Assembly: GCA_902706235.1 (NCBI GenBank) | Contig: CACSJR010000013.1 | Span: 106,482-170,481 of the forward strand | DNA: 64,000 bases | Source: Citrobacter sp. 18056 | Lineage (GTDB): Bacteria; Pseudomonadota; Gammaproteobacteria; Enterobacterales; Enterobacteriaceae | Reading direction: 5' to 3' | Shown: piece after piece, positions 49,662 through 59,033 of the stretch | Numbering within the stretch: the stretch's first letter is position 1 | How the letters are laid out: each line of letters begins with the position of its first letter | The notes under the pieces: model-generated | Told to the model about the DNA's origin: nothing | Seen by the model: the letters and a program-made list of their open reading frames with translations, nothing else | Databases searched by the model: none | Made by a program: the position numbers and the translations under genes

Positions 49662-50380
49662 CCGAATTACCGATTGATGATAAGACCCCACGCATCCTGA
49701 TTGTCGAGGACGAACCCAAGCTGGGACAGCTGTTGATTGATTATCTGCTGGCGGCCAACTACGCGCCGACGCTGATTAATCACGGCGACAAAGTGCTGAG
49801 CTATGTGCATCAGACCCCGCCGGATCTGATTCTGCTGGATTTGATGTTGCCGGGCACCGACGGCCTGACGCTGTGCCGCGAAATCCGCCGTTTCTCCGAG
49901 GTGCCGATTGTGATGGTCACCGCCAAAATCGAAGAAATCGACCGTCTGCTGGGGCTGGAAATCGGTGCGGATGATTACATCTGCAAACCGTACAGCCCGC
50001 GTGAAGTGGTGGCACGTGTGAAAACGATCCTGCGCCGGTGCCGTCCGTACCGCGAGCTGCAAGCCATGGACGCCGAAAGCCCGCTGATTGTCGATGAAAG
50101 CCGCTTCCAGGCCTCCTGGCGCAACAAGCTGCTGGACCTCACGCCCGCCGAGTTCCGCCTGCTGAAAACGCTGTCTCAGGAACCGGGTAAAGTGTTCTCG
50201 CGTGAGCAACTGCTTAACCACCTTTACGATGATTACCGCGTGGTCACCGACCGCACCATCGACAGCCACATCAAAAACTTGCGCCGTAAGCTCGAAGCGC
50301 AGGACGCCGAACAGTCATTTATTCGCGCGGTGTATGGTGTTGGCTACCGTTGGGAAGCCGATGCCTGCCGCCTGACGTAA
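49658..50380 (+). CDS. baeR: BaeR, OmpR-family response regulator
   Basis: Transcription factor of 240 residues that activates mdtABCD, acrD and spy in E. coli. The receiver domain (about 10-125) has the acidic pocket ED and phosphoacceptor Asp61 in ILLDLMLPG, plus the switch residues T (MVTAK) and K (CKPYSP). The C-terminal winged helix (about 140-235) has [16 protein letters not shown] as recognition helix. It overlaps baeS by 4 nt. Confidence 0.97.
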   Translation: MTELPIDDKTPRILIVEDEPKLGQLLIDYLLAANYAPTLINHGDKVLSYVHQTPPDLILLDLMLPGTDGLTLCREIRRFSEVPIVMVTAKIEEIDRLLGLEIGADDYICKPYSPREVVARVKTILRRCRPYRELQAMDAESPLIVDESRFQASWRNKLLDLTPAEFRLLKTLSQEPGKVFSREQLLNHLYDDYRVVTDRTIDSHIKNLRRKLEAQDAEQSFIRAVYGVGYRWEADACRLT

Positions 50381-50576
50381 CGCGCATCTACGGCGCCTCG
50401 CCTGAACTGGCCGCCCCTTTGGGCCAGTGCAAGCGAAGCGCCACGCGGTCTTCCCTGACACGCAAAGGTTTACTCCCCTCCCCCGCAGCGCTACAATTCC
50501 CGCCCTTAATGTAGGGGAACCTCCCCGATCGCTTCCCCGCGAAGCGAGTCTGACCTGTCATCAGAACGAGAAAATC

Positions 50577-51938
50577 ATGTTTAAACCGGAACTCCTTTCC
50601 CCGGCGGGAACGCTTAAAAATATGCGTTACGCTTTCGCCTATGGTGCCGATGCGGTCTACGCCGGCCAGCCGCGTTACTCACTGCGTGTGCGCAATAACG
50701 AATTCAATCACGAGAATTTGCAGCAGGGCATCAACGAAGCCCATGAGCTCGGTAAAAAATTCTACGTGGTGGTCAACATTGCGCCGCACAACGCCAAGCT
50801 GAAAACCTTCATTCGCGATTTGCAGCCTGTTGTAGATATGGGGCCGGACGCGCTGATCATGTCCGATCCGGGCCTGATTATGCTGGTGCGTGAGCATTTC
50901 CCGCAGATGGACGTGCATCTCTCCGTGCAGGCCAACGCCGTTAACTGGGCGACGGTCAAATTCTGGAAACAGATGGGCCTGACCCGCGTGATCCTCTCCC
51001 GCGAACTGTCGCTGGAAGAAATCGAAGAGATTCGCTCACAGGTTCCGGATATGGAACTCGAAATTTTCGTTCATGGCGCGCTGTGCATGGCCTATTCCGG
51101 CCGCTGCCTGCTGTCGGGCTACATCAACAAGCGCGACCCGAACCAGGGCACCTGCACCAACGCCTGCCGCTGGGAATATAACGTTCAGGAAGGCAAAGAG
51201 GACGACATCGGCAATATCGTGCATAAGCACGAGCCCATCCCGGTGAAAAACGTCGAGCCAACGCTTGGAGAAGGCCAGCCAACTGACAGCGTATTTATGC
51301 TGGAAGAAGCGCAGCGTCCGGGCGAATACATGACCGCTTTCGAAGACGAACACGGCACGTATATTATGAATTCCAAAGACCTGCGTGCCGTCGCGCACGT
51401 GGAACGTCTGACGCAAATGGGCGTGCACTCCCTGAAAATTGAAGGCCGCACCAAATCCTATTACTACTGCGCCCGCACCGCGCAGGTGTACCGCAAAGCC
51501 ATCGACGATGCCGCCGCAGGCAAACCGTTCGACGCTTCGCTGCTGGAAACCCTCGAAGGGCTGGCACATCGCGGTTATACCGAAGGCTTCCTGCGTCGTC
51601 ACACCCACGACAGCTACCAGAATTACGAATACGGTTTCTCCGTCTCCGAACGCCAGCAGTTTGTTGGTGAATTTACCGGGGAGCGCAAAGGCAGCCTCGC
51701 GGCCGTCGCGGTGAAGAATAAGTTCCTCAAAGGCGACAACCTTGAGCTGATGACGCCACAGGGCAACATCAATTTCACCCTCGAGCACATGGAAACCAAC
51801 AAAGGACAGCCGACCGACATCGCGCCTGGCGATGGTCACACCATATGGATCCCGGTGCCAGAAGAGATTGCGCTGGAGTATGCGCTGCTGATGCGTAATT
51901 TTGACGGACAGAACACCCGAAATCCAATGCTGAAGTAG
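50577..51938 (+). CDS. trhP: TrhP (YegQ), tRNA hydroxylation protein, U32-peptidase family
   Basis: Contributes to prephenate-dependent 5-hydroxylation of U34 in tRNAs. The ATG at 50577 gives MFKPELLSPAGTLKNMRY and 453 residues, identical in length to E. coli YegQ. The U32 signature EIFVHGALCMAYSGRCLLSG supplies two of the four cysteines expected to hold a cluster; the others are in GTCTNACRW. A longer ORF from 50427 is not conserved. Upstream (50381-50576) is an ACTGGCC/GGCCAGT hairpin of unknown role. It is followed by cyaR. Confidence 0.95.
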   Translation: MFKPELLSPAGTLKNMRYAFAYGADAVYAGQPRYSLRVRNNEFNHENLQQGINEAHELGKKFYVVVNIAPHNAKLKTFIRDLQPVVDMGPDALIMSDPGLIMLVREHFPQMDVHLSVQANAVNWATVKFWKQMGLTRVILSRELSLEEIEEIRSQVPDMELEIFVHGALCMAYSGRCLLSGYINKRDPNQGTCTNACRWEYNVQEGKEDDIGNIVHKHEPIPVKNVEPTLGEGQPTDSVFMLEEAQRPGEYMTAFEDEHGTYIMNSKDLRAVAHVERLTQMGVHSLKIEGRTKSYYYCARTAQVYRKAIDDAAAGKPFDASLLETLEGLAHRGYTEGFLRRHTHDSYQNYEYGFSVSERQQFVGEFTGERKGSLAAVAVKNKFLKGDNLELMTPQGNINFTLEHMETNKGQPTDIAPGDGHTIWIPVPEEIALEYALLMRNFDGQNTRNPMLK

Positions 51939-51969
51939 TACAGAGTGGTTATTTTTTCAGTAGGGAAAA

Positions 51970-52015
51970 ATCTTAGAAACGGATCACATACCGCTTCGCT
52001 TGATACGGGTATTAT
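51970..52015 (+). promoter_or_regulatory. CRP-dependent (class II) promoter of cyaR
   Basis: TTAGA-N6-TCACA (51973-51988) fits the CRP consensus TGTGA-N6-TCACA, perfect in the right half. Its centre lies 42.5 nt before the deduced cyaR start, the class II position. The -10 TATTAT is at 52010-52015. This agrees with the known cAMP-CRP control of CyaR in E. coli. Confidence 0.8.
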
Positions 52016-52022
52016 CCAAAGC

Positions 52023-52109
52023 GCTGAAAAACATAACCCATAAATGCTAGCTGTACCAGATACCACCTCCTTAGCCCGCGTAATCTCCCTTACGTGGGCT
52101 TATTTTTTT
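52023..52109 (+). ncRNA. cyaR: CyaR small regulatory RNA (Hfq-dependent)
   Basis: The sequence GCTGAAAAACATAACCCATA followed by ATGCTAGCTGTACCAG and ACCACCTCCTTAGCCC matches E. coli CyaR (RyeE) nearly base for base over 87 nt. CyaR base-pairs through its CCUCC-containing segment with ribosome sites of ompX, luxS, nadE and yqaE in E. coli. It ends with an 11-bp terminator stem (52073-52083 with 52090-52100) and a run of seven T. Position downstream of trhP is the conserved one. Confidence 0.96.
52082..52108. other. P2-type phage attachment core (attB) within the cyaR terminator
   Basis: On the minus strand these 27 bases read as the P2 attachment core as I recall it (AAAAAATAAGCCC then GTAAGGGAGATT), with about two differences at the centre. 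In K-12 this locus holds a P2 remnant (ogrK). The coincidence with the cyaR 3' end means integration restores the terminator. Here no phage gene follows; an ars operon does. Confidence 0.6.
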
Positions 52110-52209
52110 GGTTTTAACACACAATCTGCGCCCACCTATTGACCCGCACCGCCAAAACCATGGCTTATGCAGGGCTTTTCTATTTTTAATCCTTCATCTG
52201 AATATGATG

Positions 52210-52257
52210 ATTTAAAACCCATCACATATGAATTACCATATGTGATGGGTTTTAAAT
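52210..52257. promoter_or_regulatory. Perfect inverted repeat (21-bp arms, 6-nt spacer) upstream of arsR
   Basis: Arms 52210-52230 and 52237-52257 are exact reverse complements, with spacer AATTAC. It ends 15 nt before the arsR ATG. The site does not look like the classical R773/E. coli ArsR operator. It is either the ArsR operator, doubled to a long dyad, or a hairpin in the arsR leader. The lack of a T-run on either side argues against a terminator. The rest of 52110-52209 shows no feature. Confidence 0.85.
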
Positions 52258-52272
52258 GTACTGAGACTAAAA

Positions 52273-52593
52273 ATGCGACTACCTGTTCAGCTTTTCAAAG
52301 TTCTGTCAGATGACACTCGGCTGGCCATCATCATGCTGCTGAGAGAATCCGGAGAACTGTGCGTCTGTGACATCTGCGGTGCGACGTCGGAATCACAGCC
52401 TAAAATATCCCGACACATGGCTATTCTACGTGATTCCGAGCTGGTTCTGGATCGTCGTGAAGGCAAGTGGGTTTACTATCGACTCTCGCCACACATGCCT
52501 GCATGGGCGGCAGAAACCATTACCACAGCCTGGCAATGCATGCGGGACGATGTCCGCGAATGGCTAGCGAAGACTGGCTCAGCACCTTGCTAA
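52273..52593 (+). CDS. arsR: ArsR, arsenic-responsive repressor
   Basis: ArsR/SmtB winged-helix repressor, 106 residues (E. coli 117). ELCVCDIC puts cysteines at 30, 32 and 35, the As(III)/Sb(III) site of the R773-type ArsR at the start of the recognition region, followed by SESQPKISRHMAIL, the DNA-reading helix. The ATG at 52273 follows the palindrome, and no strong ribosome site is visible. It is the first gene of arsRBC; binding of arsenite would release the operator. Confidence 0.95.
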   Translation: MRLPVQLFKVLSDDTRLAIIMLLRESGELCVCDICGATSESQPKISRHMAILRDSELVLDRREGKWVYYRLSPHMPAWAAETITTAWQCMRDDVREWLAKTGSAPC

Positions 52594-52638
52594 ACCGCGC
52601 AAAACACATCCACAAAAACATATGTGACGGAGTATGAA

Positions 52639-53928
52639 ATGTTATTGGCAGGGAGTATTTTTTTACTGACGCTGATTCTGGTTATCTGGCAACCGAAAGG
52701 CTTGAGTATTGGCTGGAGCGCGAGCATCGGGGCTGTCCTCGCACTGGCATTCGGCGTTATTCAACTCGGCGATATTCCGGTGGTCTGGAATATCGTCTGG
52801 AACGCGACGGCGACCTTTATCGCGGTGATTATTATCAGCCTGCTGCTCGACGAATCGGGCTTCTTTGAATGGGCGGCGCTGCATGTCGCCCGCTGGGGAG
52901 GCGGGCGCGGGCGGTTACTTTTTACCTGGATTGTTTTACTGGGTGCGACGGTTGCCGCACTGTTTGCCAACGACGGTGCGGCGCTCATTCTGACGCCCAT
53001 TGTCATAGCCATGCTGTTCGCACTGGGGTTCAGCAAAGGCACGATGCTGGCCTTTGTCATGGCCGCCGGGTTTATCGCCGATACCGCCAGCCTGCCACTC
53101 ATTGTGTCGAACCTGGTCAATATCGTCTCTGCGGACTTCTTCCGCATTGGTTTTACGGAATATGCGTCGGTCATGGTTCCGGTTGATATGGCCGCCATTA
53201 TTGCCACGCTGATCATGCTACATCTGTTCTTTCGCAAAGACATTCCGGCGACGTACAACATTGCCTTGCTGAAAGAGCCCGCAAGCGCGATTAAAGACCC
53301 GGCTACGTTCACAGCAGGCTGGGTTGTTCTGCTCCTGCTGCTTGTCGGTTTCTTTGTACTTGAGCCGCTGGGGATCCCCGTCAGCGCAATTGCCGCCGTT
53401 GGCGCTGCTGTCCTGTTTGCCGTAGCGAAAAAAGGCCACGCTATCAATACTGGCAAGGTATTGCGCGGCGCACCGTGGCAGATTGTGATCTTTTCTCTTG
53501 GCATGTACCTGGTGGTCTACGGTCTGAGAAACGCCGGGCTTACGGATTATCTTTCCGGGGTACTGAATATGCTTGCCGGGAAAGGACTCTGGGCCGCCAC
53601 CTTTGGGACCGGTTTCCTGACCGCATTCCTTTCATCAATCATGAACAATATGCCAACCGTGTTGATTGGCGCGCTATCGATTGATGGCAGCACCGCGACC
53701 GGTGTCATCAAAGAGGCGATGGTGTATGCCAACGTGATTGGCTGCGATTTAGGTCCCAAAATTACGCCGATTGGCAGCCTGGCCACCCTGCTGTGGCTGC
53801 ACGTTCTGACGCAGAAAAATATGACCATCAGCTGGGGCTACTATTTCCGCACGGGCATTGTCATGACGTTACCCGTGCTGTTTGTCACGCTGGCCGCTCT
53901 GGTGCTGCGGCTCTCTGTCACCCTTTAA
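52639..53928 (+). CDS. arsB: ArsB, arsenite efflux antiporter
   Basis: Inner-membrane As(OH)3/H+ antiporter of 429 residues with about 12 helices, extremely close to E. coli ArsB. It has [18 protein letters not shown] and [15 protein letters not shown]. The ATG at 52639 has GGAG 6-7 nt upstream and gives [11 protein letters not shown], the conserved start; the GTG at 52624 adds five residues. There is no arsA, so extrusion is proton-driven. Confidence 0.96.
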   Translation: MLLAGSIFLLTLILVIWQPKGLSIGWSASIGAVLALAFGVIQLGDIPVVWNIVWNATATFIAVIIISLLLDESGFFEWAALHVARWGGGRGRLLFTWIVLLGATVAALFANDGAALILTPIVIAMLFALGFSKGTMLAFVMAAGFIADTASLPLIVSNLVNIVSADFFRIGFTEYASVMVPVDMAAIIATLIMLHLFFRKDIPATYNIALLKEPASAIKDPATFTAGWVVLLLLLVGFFVLEPLGIPVSAIAAVGAAVLFAVAKKGHAINTGKVLRGAPWQIVIFSLGMYLVVYGLRNAGLTDYLSGVLNMLAGKGLWAATFGTGFLTAFLSSIMNNMPTVLIGALSIDGSTATGVIKEAMVYANVIGCDLGPKITPIGSLATLLWLHVLTQKNMTISWGYYFRTGIVMTLPVLFVTLAALVLRLSVTL

Positions 53929-53940
53929 TAAGAGATTGAT

Positions 53941-54366
53941 ATGAGCAACATCACCATTTTTCACAACCCGGATTGCGGTACATCGCGTAATACGCTGGAG
54001 ATGATCCGCAATAGTGGAAACGAACCCACCATCATTTACTATCTCGACACCCCTCCCTCTCATGACGAGTTAGTAAAACTGATTGCCGATATGGGGATTA
54101 CGGTTCAGGCGTTGCTGCGGAAAAACGTAGAGCCTTACGAACAGCTTGGTCTGGCTGGCGGGCAATTTACCGACGAGCAGCTGATTACCTTTATGCTCCA
54201 GCATCCCATCCTGATTAATCGCCCAATTGTGGTCACGCCGATGGGAACCCGACTGTGCAGACCGTCCGAAGTGGTACTGGATATTCTTCCGGAACCACAA
54301 AAAAGGGTATTCAGCAAAGAAGACGGTGAAAAAGTGGTGGATAACGCCGGGAAGCGACTCATTTAG
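53941..54366 (+). CDS. arsC: ArsC, glutaredoxin-dependent arsenate reductase
   Basis: Reduces arsenate to arsenite for export by ArsB. It has 141 residues. HNPDCGTSR places the nucleophile Cys12 in the P-loop-like motif of the thioredoxin-fold ArsC class, with INRPIVVTPMGTRLCRP containing the arginines that hold arsenate. It starts 12 nt after arsB. Confidence 0.96.
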   Translation: MSNITIFHNPDCGTSRNTLEMIRNSGNEPTIIYYLDTPPSHDELVKLIADMGITVQALLRKNVEPYEQLGLAGGQFTDEQLITFMLQHPILINRPIVVTPMGTRLCRPSEVVLDILPEPQKRVFSKEDGEKVVDNAGKRLI

Positions 54367-54378
54367 CGCCGACCGATT

Positions 54379-54414
54379 GCGTCGTGATGCAGGTTCAGAA
54401 AAGCATCACGACGC
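54379..54414 (+). terminator. Strong hairpin after arsC
   Basis: GCGTCGTGATGC and GCATCACGACGC are exact 12-bp arms around a 12-nt loop, 12 nt after arsC. There is no following T-run, so it may act as an RNA-stability or Rho-related structure rather than an intrinsic terminator. Confidence 0.5.
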
Positions 54415-54497
54415 CCATGTATTTCAGCCTGGTCCCATGCACAACCCCAGTTCATAAGGTACACTTTTTATCATGTTGAATAATTTGGATAAAAAGG

Positions 54498-55397
54498 ATG
54501 ACTGACTTTCCACCCAGCATGTTGATCTTAAATGGCAAAGGAGCCGGAAACCCGGAGCTGCGTGAAGCCATCACCCAGTTGCGTAACGAAGGCGTGGAAA
54601 TCCATGTCCGCGTCACCTGGGAGAAAGGCGATGCGGCGCGTTATCTGGACGAAGCCTGCGAGTCAGGCGTGGCGACAGTTATCGCGGGCGGCGGTGACGG
54701 CACCATTAATGAAGTCGCGACCGCAATTATCCATTGCCAACACAGCCACATTCCGGCGCTTGGCCTTCTGCCGCTCGGCACCGCCAACGATTTTGCCACC
54801 AGCGTCGGCGTGCCCGACGATCTGAGCAAAGCCCTGAAACTGGCGATCGCCGGGAACGCGACTGAAATTGATATCGCCCAGGTCAACGATAAAACCTGCT
54901 TTATCAACATGGCGACTGGCGGTTTTGGCACGCGCATCACCAGTGAAACGCCGGAAAAACTGAAAGCCGCGCTCGGCGGCGTGTCGTATCTGATCCACGG
55001 TTTGATGCGTATGGACACCCTGAAAGCCGACCGCTGTGAAATTCGTGGCGAAGGTTTTTACTGGCAGGGTGACGCGCTGGTAATTGGCATCGGTAACGGG
55101 CGTCAGGCCGGTGGCGGGCAGCAGCTTTGCCCGGAAGCGTTAATCAACGACGGCCTGCTGCACCTGCGCATTTTCACCGGCGAGGAACTGCTGCCCGCGC
55201 TGTTCTCCACCCTCTCGCGCCCGGAAGAAAATCCGAACCTGATAGACGGCGTGTCGTCGTGGTTTGAAATCACTGCGCCGCACGACATCACCTTTAATCT
55301 CGACGGCGAACCCAAAACGGGCCGCGATTTCCGCATAGAAATTCTGCCCAACGCCCTGCGCTGTCGTCTGCCGCCGGGCTGTCCGTTGTTGCGCTGA
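54498..55397 (+). CDS. yegS: Lipid kinase YegS (diacylglycerol kinase fold)
   Basis: Phosphorylates lipids, phosphatidylglycerol in vitro in E. coli. It has 299 residues, equal to E. coli. The nucleotide loop [13 protein letters not shown] (near residues 62-74) and [13 protein letters not shown] are the DAGK signatures. It is preceded by the ars island and followed by a bidirectional terminator shared with fbaB. The upstream segment 54415-54497 has no clear promoter. Confidence 0.95.
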   Translation: MTDFPPSMLILNGKGAGNPELREAITQLRNEGVEIHVRVTWEKGDAARYLDEACESGVATVIAGGGDGTINEVATAIIHCQHSHIPALGLLPLGTANDFATSVGVPDDLSKALKLAIAGNATEIDIAQVNDKTCFINMATGGFGTRITSETPEKLKAALGGVSYLIHGLMRMDTLKADRCEIRGEGFYWQGDALVIGIGNGRQAGGGQQLCPEALINDGLLHLRIFTGEELLPALFSTLSRPEENPNLIDGVSSWFEITAPHDITFNLDGEPKTGRDFRIEILPNALRCRLPPGCPLLR

Positions 55398-55400
55398 CAG

Positions 55401-55434
55401 AAAAAAAGCCTCCCGATGTCTGGAGGCTTTTTTA
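55401..55434. terminator. Bidirectional terminator between yegS and fbaB
   Basis: AGCCTCC (55407-55413) pairs with GGAGGCT (55422-55428), flanked by seven A on the left and TTTTTTA on the right. This suits the convergent yegS and fbaB. Confidence 0.93.
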
Positions 55435-55446
55435 TTCAGGGGTATA

Positions 55447-56496
55447 TCAGGCAATCGTCACTTTTTCGTCAAGATAGACATCCTGCACGGAGTTAATCAA
55501 CTTCACGCCGTCAGCCATCGATTTCTTGAAGGCTTTACGGCCGAGGATCAGCCCCATCCCGCCCGCGCGTTTGTTGATAACCGCGGTACGAACGGCGTCG
55601 ACCTGATCGTTATCACCAGCGGCACCGCCGGAGTTAATCAGGCCCGCGCGACCCATATAGCAGTTCGCCAGCTGGTAACGCACCAGATCGATTGGGTTGT
55701 CGGTAGTGAGTTTGCTGTACACGCGTTCGTCGGTATAGCCGAAATTCACCGCTTTGTAGCCACCGTTATTTTCCGCCATTTTCTGCTTCACGATATCCGC
55801 ACCGATGGTGGCCGCCAGATGGTTGGCCTGACCGGTTAAATCCGCAGAAACGTGGTAATCCACACCATCTTTTTTGAAGCCGGAATTACGCAGATACGCC
55901 CACAGCACGGTCACCATGCCGAGTTCATGCGCACGCTCAAAGGCCGCAGAAATCTCTTCAATCTGTCGACGTGACTCTTCCGAACCAAAATAAATGGTCG
56001 CCCCTACCGCCACCGCGCCCATGTTGAATGCCTGCTCTACGCTGGCGTACAGCGTCTGGTCGAAGGTATTCGGGTAGCTCAGCGTCTCGTTGTGATTCAG
56101 CTTCACGAGGAACGGAATTCGATGCGCGTAACGGCGCGATACGCTCGCCAGCACGCCATACGTTGAGGCCACGCAGTTACAGCCCGCTTCAATCGCCAGC
56201 TCAACAATGTTTTTTGGGTCGAAATAGAGCGGATTTGCAGCAAACGATGCGCCCGCTGAGTGCTCAACGCCCTGGTCTACCGGTAAAATAGAGAGATAGC
56301 CGGTGCCCGCCAGACGCCCGGTGTTATACAGGGTCTGCATGTTTCGCAGTACGGCTGGGGGACGGTTATTGTCAATCATCACACGATCGACGTAATCGGA
56401 ACCGGGAAGATGGAGCTGCCCGGACGGAATGGTCATACAACGATGCTGTAAAAGGCTGTCGGCGTCTTTGCCAAGCAACTGCGCAATATCAGTCAT
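55447..56496 (-). CDS. fbaB: Fructose-bisphosphate aldolase class I
   Basis: Schiff-base aldolase of the DhnA family, distinct from the housekeeping class II FbaA and linked to gluconeogenic growth in E. coli. The ATG at 56496 ([21 protein letters not shown] upstream) gives 349 residues, and E. coli has 350. Conserved blocks are [27 protein letters not shown] and ADIVKQKM (catalytic-lysine region). The reading to 56532 is rejected. Confidence 0.95.
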   Translation of the reverse strand: MTDIAQLLGKDADSLLQHRCMTIPSGQLHLPGSDYVDRVMIDNNRPPAVLRNMQTLYNTGRLAGTGYLSILPVDQGVEHSAGASFAANPLYFDPKNIVELAIEAGCNCVASTYGVLASVSRRYAHRIPFLVKLNHNETLSYPNTFDQTLYASVEQAFNMGAVAVGATIYFGSEESRRQIEEISAAFERAHELGMVTVLWAYLRNSGFKKDGVDYHVSADLTGQANHLAATIGADIVKQKMAENNGGYKAVNFGYTDERVYSKLTTDNPIDLVRYQLANCYMGRAGLINSGGAAGDNDQVDAVRTAVINKRAGGMGLILGRKAFKKSMADGVKLINSVQDVYLDEKVTIA

Positions 56497-56745
56497 AGCG
56501 ATAACTCCCGTAAGTGCCAGCCAGGCTGGCAATGAATGTCCTGTGCCTGTTTTTCAGGCAACACTAAGCCTGGTCTCCTGAGGCAGATTTTTCCAGGTTA
56601 TTCGAGTCTTTTAAGCACATTCCGCTGGCTCGATTCAGGTGTGGAAAAATGTTAAGTCGCTCAAGGAATCACCTTAAAGGTATTTAAAAGGTATTATTAA
56701 ATGGTAGTGTGCAGGTGTACCTTACCTGTCATGAAGGATTTAAAG

Positions 56746-58029
56746 ATGAAAACTACAGTAAAGCTGTCGTTCATGATGTTCGTGGAGTGGTTTATCTGGG
56801 GCGCGTGGTTTGTACCGCTGTGGCTATGGCTGAGCAAAAACGGCTTTAGCGCCGGAGAAATCGGCTGGTCTTATGCCTGTACCGCCATCGCCGCGATCCT
56901 CTCACCTATTCTCGTCGGCTCGCTGACGGACCGCTTCTTCCCGGCGCAAAAAGTCCTGGCGGTGCTGATGTTCGCCGGGGCGATTTTGATGTTCTTCGCC
57001 GCGCAGCAGACAACGTTCAGCGGCTTCTTCCCGCTGCTGCTGGCGTACTCGCTGACCTATATGCCAACCATCGCCCTGACCAACAGCATCGCATTTTCTC
57101 ACGTGCCGGACGTCGAACGCGACTTCCCACGCATTCGTGTGATGGGTACCGTCGGCTGGATTGCCTCAGGCCTGGTGTGCGGGTTCCTGCCGCAGATGAT
57201 GGGCTACAACGACATTTCACCCACCAGCATTCCGCTGCTGATCACCGCCGCGAGCTCTGCGTTGCTGGGCGTATTCGCGCTGTTCCTGCCGAATACGCCG
57301 CCGAAAAGCACCGGCAAAATGAGCCTGAAAGTGATGCTTGGATTAGACGCGCTGGTGCTCCTGCGTGACAAAAATTTCCTCGTCTTTTTCTTCTGCTCGT
57401 TCCTGTTCGCGATGCCGCTGGCGTTCTACTACATCTTCGCCAACGGCTATCTGACCGAAGTCGGGATGCATAACGCTACCGGCTGGATGACGCTCGGCCA
57501 GTTTTCCGAAATCTTCTTTATGCTGGCGCTACCGTTCTTCATAAAGCGCTTTGGTATTAAAAAGGTATTATTACTGGGTCTGGTGACAGCGGCCATTCGC
57601 TACGGCTTTTTCGTCTACGGCGGCGCAGAACAATACTTTACCTACGGCCTGCTTTTCCTCGGAATTCTGCTGCACGGCGTGAGCTACGATTTTTACTACG
57701 TCACGGCGTATATCTACGTCGACAAGAAAGCGCCAGTGCAGATGCGTAATGCTGCACAGGGCCTGATAACCCTGTGCTGTCAGGGCTTTGGTAGCCTGCT
57801 TGGCTACCGTCTTGGCGGGGTGATGATGGAAAAAATGTTCGCCTACAAGACGCCCCTCAATGGGCTGACCTTTAACTGGGCAGGCATGTGGACCTTCGGC
57901 GCAATCATGATCGCAGTGATTGCTGTGCTGTTTATGCTGTTCTTCCGCGAATCGGACAAAGACATTACCGCCGTCCACGTCGACAACGACGAACGCGATA
58001 TGGCGATGACACATGAGGAAGTGAAATGA
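56746..58029 (+). CDS. yegT: Nucleoside:H+ symporter family transporter YegT
   Basis: MFS protein of the nucleoside symporter branch (NupG/XapB-like), 427 residues, 12 helices. The ATG at 56746 was chosen because AAGGA lies 7 nt before it and MKTTVKLSFMMFVEWFIWGA matches E. coli. It has EWFIWGAWFVPLWLWL in helix 1 and DFYYVTAYIYVD late. First gene of yegTUV; the next ATG overlaps its stop. The true substrate is unknown, though a ribosylated compound fits its partners. Confidence 0.92.
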   Translation: MKTTVKLSFMMFVEWFIWGAWFVPLWLWLSKNGFSAGEIGWSYACTAIAAILSPILVGSLTDRFFPAQKVLAVLMFAGAILMFFAAQQTTFSGFFPLLLAYSLTYMPTIALTNSIAFSHVPDVERDFPRIRVMGTVGWIASGLVCGFLPQMMGYNDISPTSIPLLITAASSALLGVFALFLPNTPPKSTGKMSLKVMLGLDALVLLRDKNFLVFFFCSFLFAMPLAFYYIFANGYLTEVGMHNATGWMTLGQFSEIFFMLALPFFIKRFGIKKVLLLGLVTAAIRYGFFVYGGAEQYFTYGLLFLGILLHGVSYDFYYVTAYIYVDKKAPVQMRNAAQGLITLCCQGFGSLLGYRLGGVMMEKMFAYKTPLNGLTFNWAGMWTFGAIMIAVIAVLFMLFFRESDKDITAVHVDNDERDMAMTHEEVK

Positions 58030-59033
58030 AACACCAACGAATTCTCGGTGCCCTGTACGGTCAGGCGTTAGGCGATGCGATGGGGATGCCCTCTGAACTG
58101 TGGCCCCGCTCCCGCGTGAAAGCACACTTCGGCTGGATCGACCGTTTTCTCGATGGCCCGGCGGAGAACAACGCCGCTTGTTATTTCAAACGCGCGGAGT
58201 TTACCGACGACACGTCGATGGCGCTGTGTCTGGCGGATGCGCTGATCGAATGCGATGGCGACATCGTCCCGGACGTGATTGGCCGCCACATTCTTGCATG
58301 GGCGGAAGGCTTTGACGCCTTCAACAAAAACGTGCTCGGCCCGACCTCAAAAATCGCGCTGAACGCCATTCGTGATGGTAAACCGGTGAGCGAACTGGAA
58401 AATAACGGCGTGACCAACGGCGCGGCGATGCGCGTTTCACCGCTCGGCTGCGTGTTACCCACCACCTGTCTCGACACCTTTATTGATGACATTGCGCTGG
58501 CCTCAAGCCCGACGCATAAATCCGATTTAGCGATTGCCGGCGCGACGGTGATCGGCTGGGCGGTGTCCCGCGCGATTGATGGTGACAACTGGCAGAACAT
58601 TGTCGATGTGCTGCCCGCCATTGCCCGTCAGGCACAGGAAAAGCGCGTCACCACTTTCAACGCCTCGCTGGCGATGCGTATCGAACTGGCGCTGAAAACT
58701 GTGCGCGAGGCTAATGGCGTGGAGTCTGCCAGCGAACAGCTTTATCAACTGGTCGGGGCGGGTACCAGCACCATCGAATCGGTCGCTTGTGCGGTGGCGA
58801 TGGTCGAACTGGCACAAACGGACCCGAACCGCTGCGCCATTTTATGCGCCAACCTCGGCGGCGATACCGATACCATCGGCGCGATGGCCACGGCGATTTG
58901 CGGCGCGCTGCACGGCATTGACGGTATCGACCCGGCACTGAAACAGGAACTCGACGACGTGAATCAGCTGGACTTTGGCCGCTACGCCACGGCCCTGCTG
59001 GGCTATCGTCAACGGCGGGAGGAAACATGCTGA
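58026..59033 (+). CDS. yegU: ADP-ribosylglycohydrolase family protein YegU
   Basis: Dinitrogenase-reductase-activating-type ADP-ribosylglycohydrolase, 335 residues. The binuclear metal site is recognisable: FTDDTSMALCLADAL (near residue 58) and GGDTDTIGAMATAICGAL (near residue 277) carry the paired Asp/Thr ligands. It overlaps yegT (ATGA) and the yegV start. The role is not established; the module suggests cleavage of an imported or internal ADP-ribose-like glycoside. Confidence 0.9.
   Translation: MKHQRILGALYGQALGDAMGMPSELWPRSRVKAHFGWIDRFLDGPAENNAACYFKRAEFTDDTSMALCLADALIECDGDIVPDVIGRHILAWAEGFDAFNKNVLGPTSKIALNAIRDGKPVSELENNGVTNGAAMRVSPLGCVLPTTCLDTFIDDIALASSPTHKSDLAIAGATVIGWAVSRAIDGDNWQNIVDVLPAIARQAQEKRVTTFNASLAMRIELALKTVREANGVESASEQLYQLVGAGTSTIESVACAVAMVELAQTDPNRCAILCANLGGDTDTIGAMATAICGALHGIDGIDPALKQELDDVNQLDFGRYATALLGYRQRREETC

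Noticed and set aside
52210..52257. Inverted repeat as an intrinsic terminator
   Set aside because: It has no T-run after the stem on either strand and it precedes, rather than follows, a gene.
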